A stretch of 6,887 bases of DNA from Methanobacteriota archaeon (GTDB lineage: Archaea > Thermoplasmatota > JASEFT01 > JAUWIS01): assembly GCA_030605245.1 (NCBI GenBank), contig JAUWIS010000047.1:1-6887 (forward strand). The letters run 5' to 3'. How positions within the stretch are numbered: position 1 is the stretch's first letter; each line of letters opens with the position of its first letter. Both the position numbers and the translations under genes were made by a program. The notes beneath the pieces are model-generated. The model had not been told where the DNA came from. It saw only the letters and a list, made by a program, of their open reading frames with translations, and did not search any database. Shown piece after piece: positions 4,998 to 6,887 of this stretch.

Positions 4998-5855
4998 ATG
5001 GATAAAACTGAGAATATTGAGAAGAAAAAGGACGATTTACTCGCTAAAATGGAGAGTTATAAAAATAAAAGGGACAGGTTAAACGACAAGGCAGGACGAT
5101 GGGCTGATAAAAGGGATGAATTAAACAGTAAGGTTAAAGAATTAATTGCAACCGCAGGTGAGCATAGAAAAAAAAGGGGTCTGCTTAATGAACAGGTTAA
5201 AAATGCAAAGGAGAAAAAGAAAAAACTCATGGCTGAGGAAGAACAGTTGTCTGACACCCTGGGGGTGTTAATAAAGGAATGCCTGCCAGAAAAAGGTCCA
5301 TATCTAAGTAAGTTAAAAAATGATTTAAGGGCTTTGGAGTTCAGGCAGCAGACTGCTGTTTTAACGCCAAAAAAAGAAAAAGCATTAGTTGGTGAACTTT
5401 CAAAAATTCAGAAGCAGATAAAGGAAAAAGAAAAAATGCTTGAGGAAAACAAGGAAGTAAAAGAAATTCTTACCAAACTTAAACAGGTCAGGAATGAGCT
5501 GCACATTGAAAAGAAAAAAATTGCGGCATTTGCCCACAATGCACAGAAAGAGCATAACGAAATGAATCTTTTGTATTCTGAGGCGGACAAATTAAGGAAG
5601 GAGGCAGACAATGCCCAGAAAAAATTTGTTGAAAACAAAATCCTGGCTGATAAGGAGCACAAAGAATATGTTTCATCCTTGGAAGAGTTAAAGAAGATTG
5701 ATAAAGGTTTTTCAGGTTTAAAGCCTGGTAGGGTAAAATTCAGAGTCGACAGTGGATTGAAACAGCAGGCTGAGGAGATATACAAGAAATTTAAGGATGG
5801 TGAAAAACTAAGCACGGAAGACCTGATGATACTGCAAAAAGCAGGACTTTTATAG
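4998..5855 (+). CDS. COG1340-type archaeal coiled-coil protein
   Basis: A 285-residue, highly charged protein rich in K, E and N with almost no proline or cysteine in the long helices. Heptad-like coiled coil runs from about 5 to 90 and 135 to 235, broken by a short non-helical stretch near 96-103 (LPEKGPYLS). The block LEFRQQTAVLTPKKEKALV (113-131) and the C-terminal segment EEIYKKFKDGEKLSTEDLMILQKAGLL (259-285) are the parts I recognise from COG1340. This archaeal family lacks a proven function; members are sometimes mislabelled as phosphoserine phosphatase. There is no signal peptide or membrane helix. The ATG has no SD site and no strong TATA box; weak AT-rich candidates lie at 4957-4983. 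Co-transcription from glyA across the 70-bp spacer is possible. Confidence 0.85.
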   Translation: MDKTENIEKKKDDLLAKMESYKNKRDRLNDKAGRWADKRDELNSKVKELIATAGEHRKKRGLLNEQVKNAKEKKKKLMAEEEQLSDTLGVLIKECLPEKGPYLSKLKNDLRALEFRQQTAVLTPKKEKALVGELSKIQKQIKEKEKMLEENKEVKEILTKLKQVRNELHIEKKKIAAFAHNAQKEHNEMNLLYSEADKLRKEADNAQKKFVENKILADKEHKEYVSSLEELKKIDKGFSGLKPGRVKFRVDSGLKQQAEEIYKKFKDGEKLSTEDLMILQKAGLL

Positions 5856-5860
5856 AAACA

Positions 5861-5868
5861 TATAAATA
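5861..5868 (+). promoter_or_regulatory. TATA box of the candidate small RNA
   Basis: TATAAATA is a consensus-like archaeal TATA box just after the coiled-coil gene stop. Its centre is about 26 bases upstream of the GG at 5891, which also begins a stem. No coding region of any length follows: the ATG at 5871 meets a stop after five codons. Confidence 0.6.
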
Positions 5869-5890
5869 TCATGAACCTAATTATATAATT

Positions 5891-5959
5891 GGAAAGGTTT
5901 CCTTAGCTAAGAGCTCATCCCATCCCCTCTAGCGATAGGTTTTCCTTTCCCCTTTTTTT
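5891..5959 (+). ncRNA. Candidate small structured non-coding RNA
   Basis: The predicted transcript begins with GGAAAGG (5891-5897), which pairs with CCTTTCC (5944-5950). Inside, GCTAAGAG (5906-5913) pairs with CTCTAGC (5927-5933) with one bulged A. The apical loop is C-rich (CTCATCCCATCCC). It is followed by CC and a run of seven T, a typical archaeal termination signal. Promoter, fold and terminator fall in consistent order with no reading frame, so I call a small RNA of about 65 nt. It has no C/D boxes, no H/ACA pattern and no tRNA arms. The CAUCCC repeats in the loop could pair with G-rich targets (speculative). Confidence 0.5.
5953..5959 (+). terminator. Oligo-T terminator of the candidate small RNA
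   Basis: Seven consecutive T follow the closing stem CCTTTCC and two C. It fits archaeal RNA polymerase termination and would end the 5891 transcript. Confidence 0.55.
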
Positions 5960-6065
5960 GTTGGAATAAGCAATAAGGGGTTTATTTCTCATCTATGATT
6001 TGTTCCCTAATCTCTAACTACTCTCTATTAATGTGACCCGTGTTCTATTCCATGACCCCTAACTA
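5960..6065. other. Non-coding spacer with degenerate repeats
   Basis: No gene is visible. Two imperfect copies of a TCTATT...TGACCC sequence lie at 6024-6039 and 6044-6058, and CTAACTA occurs at 6014-6020 and 6059-6065. The latter resembles the CCTAACT heptamers at 3501-3554. The map gene ends directly at 6066. Confidence 0.5.
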
Positions 6066-6887
6066 TTATGTAATTACCTCGCACCCATTTCCTGTAACAA
6101 TCATAGTATGTTCTGTCTGGGTTACAACACCTTTACCGATTTCATGCAGAATAGGATAGGGCATTATTATTCTTTCCCTCGTCAGTTCCTTAATTGCTTT
6201 ATCTATGTTATCAACAACATTTACACACCAACGCTCAGCAAAAGGCAGAACAGAAAAGTTTTCCTTAATATGATCAAGAAGCCTTTTCCCGTTTTCCGTT
6301 TTTGTTTCCCTGTATCTTACTAGCCTGTAAATATTTCCAGGTATTTTTCCATCAACTCTTCCAATTCCATTTGTTGCAAAAGGCTCAACAGCAATAACAT
6401 CATCCTTTCTTATTTTTTCTTTCACATTACTGCTAACATTTGGAACACTTTTACCTGCATGCAGCCTGTATTTTTCAAGACTGTGTCCTGTAAGATTTTC
6501 CACGGGAATAAAAGAGTATGAATGAATTATATTTTCAACAGCATTTCCAACAACGGATAAATCAATCCCTGGTTTAATCAGCTCTATCGCAACAGACAAT
6601 GCCTCCTTCGATGCATTTATCAAATTTTTATAATTCTCTGTTCCAACCTCAACAGTACCTGCTGTATCACCAATGTAACCATCAACATGCGCACCCACAT
6701 CTATTTTCACAACATCCCCTTTTCTAAAAAAACTTTTATCATCATGTTTCGGTGTGTAATGTGCTGTAACATCATTTATCCCTATGTTTACAGGAAAAGC
6801 AATCTTCGCACCTTTTTCTATAATATATCTTTCTATTTTTTCAGCAACATCCAACAGTAATATGTTCTCAGACACAAGGCTCATACC
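6066..6887 (-). CDS. map: Methionine aminopeptidase, type II, 5'-truncated by window edge
   Basis: The enzyme removes the initiator methionine from new proteins in the cytoplasm. Counting from the internal Met at 6884, the five metal ligands of the pita-bread fold are D62 (KIDVGAH), D73 (IGDTAG), H134 (LTGHSLE), E167 (VEPFAT) and E258 (TQTEHTM). Substrate-side histidines are H42 (AHYTP) and H142 (LHAG). The insert between E167 and the C-terminal part is of the archaeal/eukaryotic type II form. The frame stays open past the Met at 6884 to the window edge. Archaeal homologues have roughly 20-25 more residues before the LLLDVAEKIE helix, so the true start lies beyond base 6887 and Met 6884 is internal. 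The gene faces the candidate small RNA, 106 bases away. Confidence 0.95.
   Translation of the reverse strand, partial: GMSLVSENILLLDVAEKIERYIIEKGAKIAFPVNIGINDVTAHYTPKHDDKSFFRKGDVVKIDVGAHVDGYIGDTAGTVEVGTENYKNLINASKEALSVAIELIKPGIDLSVVGNAVENIIHSYSFIPVENLTGHSLEKYRLHAGKSVPNVSSNVKEKIRKDDVIAVEPFATNGIGRVDGKIPGNIYRLVRYRETKTENGKRLLDHIKENFSVLPFAERWCVNVVDNIDKAIKELTRERIIMPYPILHEIGKGVVTQTEHTMIVTGNGCEVIT

Noticed and set aside
5408..5872. 154-codon minus-strand reading frame antisense to the coiled-coil gene
   Set aside because: It is rich in Phe, Ser and Leu because it is antisense to Lys/Glu-rich coding sequence; the plus-strand coiled coil is the real gene.

Overview
The window is archaeal. It carries sn-glycerol-1-phosphate dehydrogenase (the enzyme that sets archaeal lipid stereochemistry), a type II methionine aminopeptidase, and three archaea-specific families of unknown function (UPF0179, DUF63, the COG1340 coiled-coil type). 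It also has a tRNA-Lys with an intron at the archaeal anticodon-loop site. Promoters have TATA boxes; some starts look leaderless and others have Shine-Dalgarno (SD) sites matching GAGGTGAT. Intergenic DNA is AT-rich. Family content fits a euryarchaeal or closely related lineage, but the species cannot be named from this sequence.

Layout. 1-583 (+): 3' end of a malic-enzyme-type malate dehydrogenase, cut by the window edge. 584-2052 (-): a tight pair, egsA then UPF0179, sharing one base (TAATG) and ending stop-to-stop against the malic enzyme. 2053-2109: a compact divergent promoter bounded by an 8-bp inverted repeat. 2110-3102 (+): a nine-helix DUF63 membrane protein. 3104-3354 (-): tRNA-Lys(CUU) split by a 177-nt intron. 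3355-3634: gene-free DNA with more hairpins, a second copy of the tRNA 5' end and a heptamer array. 3635-4927 (+): glyA with a leaderless-type promoter. 4998-5855 (+): COG1340 coiled-coil protein. 5891-5959 (+): a probable small non-coding RNA gene. 5960-6065: gene-free, with degenerate repeats. 6066-6887 (-): map, 5'-truncated by the window edge.

The most unusual part is 3104-3492. The tRNA intron is built almost wholly of perfect inverted repeats (10-13 bp stems) arranged as a nested, multibranched fold on the bulge-helix-bulge splice motif. Just upstream of the tRNA lies a 116-bp segment with two more hairpins of the same two styles. That segment lies between two 19/20-identical copies of the first 18 nt of the tRNA, as if a small hairpin-rich element had inserted at the 5' end of the tRNA and duplicated its target. 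I infer a family of short, non-coding, hairpin-forming elements associated with this tRNA locus.

The proteins are mostly housekeeping: malate/pyruvate interconversion, isoprenoid ether lipid backbone synthesis, one-carbon metabolism and N-terminal methionine removal. Apart from the egsA-UPF0179 pair, nothing in the layout suggests a single shared pathway.
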